Part shown: one piece after another, positions 22,342-24,038 of the stretch | Layout of the letters: the number at the start of each line of letters is the position of its first letter | Position numbering within the stretch: position 1 is the stretch's first letter | DNA from: Pelagibacteraceae bacterium TMED124 | GTDB taxonomy: Bacteria; Pseudomonadota; Alphaproteobacteria; Pelagibacterales; Pelagibacteraceae | Reading direction: 5' to 3' | Assembly: GCA_002171275.2 (NCBI GenBank) | Contig: NHFZ02000004.1 | Span: 1-24,038 of the forward strand | DNA length: 24,038 nucleotides | Made by a program: the position numbers and the translations under genes | Notes under the pieces: generated by a model | The model's database searches: none | Seen by the model: the letters and a program-made list of their open reading frames with translations, nothing else | Told to the model about the DNA's origin: nothing

Positions 22342-24038
22342 CTATTTAATTAACATTAATTTTGACGATTGAACAGTATCATTAAACTGCAACTTCACAA
22401 TATAGACACCACTCGGACTGTTAGATGCATTCCATTCAATTGAATGAGACCCTTTGAATTTAAAATCATCCATAAGGTTCTCAACCAAACGTCCATTAAT
22501 ATCATATATTGAAATACTTACATTTTGATCAGACTCAATACTAAATTCAATATTTGTTAGTGGGTTAAATGGATTTGGATAAATAGACTGCAGTCCAAAT
22601 TCATTAACCATAACATCTGATTTAGCAACCAATGAATCAATTATATGAATTGATAAATCACTCCATTCTGAAACATCACCTCTAAGGTCAACAAATTGGC
22701 CTGTATCTTGCTTATAAAGCTTAAGATTAACAATATCTCCAGGCATACAATATCCAGCACTTAATAAAGAACCGTCATCACCCATCGCAGGAATATCAAT
22801 CATTTGACCGTTCCACATTCTTGCCCCAACAATGTTATTACCATTATATGCAATAATCCAGTCTCCTATTTCAGCGCCTTCAACATTATCTACAAAATAA
22901 AATGCCTGTTTTGTAGATTGAATGTACTCAAAACCATCTGGAACAGAAGGCTTACTGTTTAATATCCTTGCAGATACTAAATCTGGTTCATTATATTGAA
23001 AATCGAAGCTCTCAGAAGCAATGAACCAATATCCTCTAGTTGGTTCCATTCTAGATATACTACCTTGCCATGAATTTCCAGCAAATATTGCTGCCTGACC
23101 TTCTCCAATAATACCTGATAATTTCTGATTAGCTATATCAGGTAGTACCTGATTAATATCTCCTGCATCTAAGAATGGATAAGATATCAAATTAGCAGCA
23201 AAATGCAGACTATACTCAATGTTTGATTCTGGAACATACGCATCACGCACCTCTAAAACATCCGATTGAGTTTGTTTTATCCAATAACCATCCTCAAATG
23301 AAATATCATTAATACTACCTTCCCAACCTCCAAAAAATGGAACTGACGCCTGGCCTTCTCCAATAAGACCAGTAGTTGTAGAATACACACTTGAGAGCAT
23401 ATTATCTATGGAATTATCTTCAGGTAAAGCAGGAAAACTAATTAAATTTGCAGCTATATGAAGATCGATATCATAACTTACAAATTCATCAGGGCAATCA
23501 TCTAAGTCACATACCTCAGAACCATCCCAACATACATAAAAGCCATCTCCATAACATACTCCACAATCATCTGGGTAATCACAAGAACCATCACTAATTG
23601 TTGCATCTGAATCAAAGTTACATGCAGAGCTATCAATACAACCTTCAACAAACACAATACCACCACCTTGCTCTATTTCTTCTTCAACGATATCTACTGC
23701 ACTTTGAATAGATTCAGCATCGGTAAAGCTAGTCTCCGCCAACTCTTCTTCAGTCAATGTAATTGAATACTCTACAATGACTTGAATAGCTCTTGTCTCT
23801 ACTATTGTAATACTAATAATTTCTACAGAACCAGCAGGTAGAGCTAATTGACTTTCTAAAAGAGACTCAAAGTTTTCTTCAAAAGTTACTAAATCTTCAA
23901 GATCAGACTCATCTACTGATGTTGTTAATTCAGACTCAATGAACACTGCGCAGCTTGAACCATCACCACCACATACACCACAGTCATCCTCAACTAACGT
24001 AGAACCACAGGTGTTATCGCAGCCTGATGGACCCGGCT
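22342..24038 (-). CDS. Large secreted repeat protein with C-terminal sorting domain, 5' end cut by window edge
   Basis: The frame is open to the right edge; 564 residues are visible and the start lies outside. The first visible part is Cys/Gly/Asp-rich ([14 protein letters not shown]), and a second such block follows ([29 protein letters not shown]). Between them is an acidic, probably helical segment. Two tandem modules then share HxAANLISxPxL ... GIIGEGQA ... GGWEGSI or NSWQGSI ... GYW. After another beta domain comes the sorting domain [14 protein letters not shown] ... [12 protein letters not shown] ... LMLIK, similar to that of selenoprotein A. It is probably secreted by a type-IX-like route and cell-surface attached, with unknown function. 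The terminator at 22288-22314 separates it from the redox operon. Confidence 0.85.
   Translation of the reverse strand, partial: PGPSGCDNTCGSTLVEDDCGVCGGDGSSCAVFIESELTTSVDESDLEDLVTFEENFESLLESQLALPAGSVEIISITIVETRAIQVIVEYSITLTEEELAETSFTDAESIQSAVDIVEEEIEQGGGIVFVEGCIDSSACNFDSDATISDGSCDYPDDCGVCYGDGFYVCWDGSEVCDLDDCPDEFVSYDIDLHIAANLISFPALPEDNSIDNMLSSVYSTTTGLIGEGQASVPFFGGWEGSINDISFEDGYWIKQTQSDVLEVRDAYVPESNIEYSLHFAANLISYPFLDAGDINQVLPDIANQKLSGIIGEGQAAIFAGNSWQGSISRMEPTRGYWFIASESFDFQYNEPDLVSARILNSKPSVPDGFEYIQSTKQAFYFVDNVEGAEIGDWIIAYNGNNIVGARMWNGQMIDIPAMGDDGSLLSAGYCMPGDIVNLKLYKQDTGQFVDLRGDVSEWSDLSIHIIDSLVAKSDVMVNEFGLQSIYPNPFNPLTNIEFSIESDQNVSISIYDINGRLVENLMDDFKFKGSHSIEWNASNSPSGVYIVKLQFNDTVQSSKLMLIK

Noticed and set aside
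1..24038. CRISPR arrays, insertion sequences or prophage modules.
   Set aside because: No regularly spaced direct repeats, no transposase or integrase and no phage structural genes were seen.

Overview
The window is strongly AT-rich, gene-dense bacterial DNA. It most resembles a marine member of the FCB group, probably Candidatus Marinimicrobia (SAR406). The pointers are secreted proteins ending in YPNPFNP-type sorting domains, dockerin-like and thrombospondin-type-3-like calcium repeats, Cys/Gly/Asp-rich repeats, and very short or overlapping gene junctions. The phylum assignment is an inference from protein style, because no rRNA is present. There is no gene-free stretch longer than 300 bases.

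Layout. (1) 1-1666, minus strand: murQ and anmK, which overlap by 4 nt and recycle anhydro-MurNAc. (2) 1697-2914, plus strand: a CNNM/CBS/CorC membrane protein that overlaps the end of the next operon tail to tail. (3) 6017-2904, minus strand: a glycolytic operon with a phosphofructokinase carrying PPi-type active-site residues, a class I FBP aldolase and an EamA permease. (4) 6056-12293, plus strand: an exported LIM-like/HExxH protein resembling plant DA1, overlapping aceE, followed by aceF and lpdA (complete pyruvate dehydrogenase complex). (5) 13451-12283, minus strand: three small envelope proteins (YceI family, MORN/YwqK-like lipoprotein, and a 53-residue lipoprotein). A terminator and a possible structured RNA lie upstream of them. 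(6) 16202-13659, minus strand: tRNA-Arg(ACG), an ENPP-like phosphodiesterase, rsmE and tadA. (7) 16275-16868, plus strand: an exported protein of unknown function.

(8) 22266-16908, minus strand, is the most interesting block. It holds a TlpA-like thioredoxin, a large outer-membrane beta-barrel candidate, and two tandem paralogous exported thioredoxin-fold proteins. In both paralogues the reading frame is broken only by a TGA, and that TGA sits exactly where the first cysteine of the WCxPC redox motif should be (W-TGA-S-P-C and W-TGA-G-P-C). Each TGA is followed, 22 and 26 nt before the apical loop, by a hairpin matching the bacterial SECIS pattern, with a G at loop position 1 or 2. TGA is an ordinary stop elsewhere in the window. 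I therefore read these as two selenocysteine-containing, dockerin-bearing secreted redox proteins; one also has a C-terminal sorting domain. A conventional annotation would split each into two fragments or call it a pseudogene. The Sec machinery (selA, selB, selC, selD) is not in the window.

(9) 24038-22342, minus strand: the C-terminal part of a large secreted repeat protein with a sorting domain, closed by a strong terminator.
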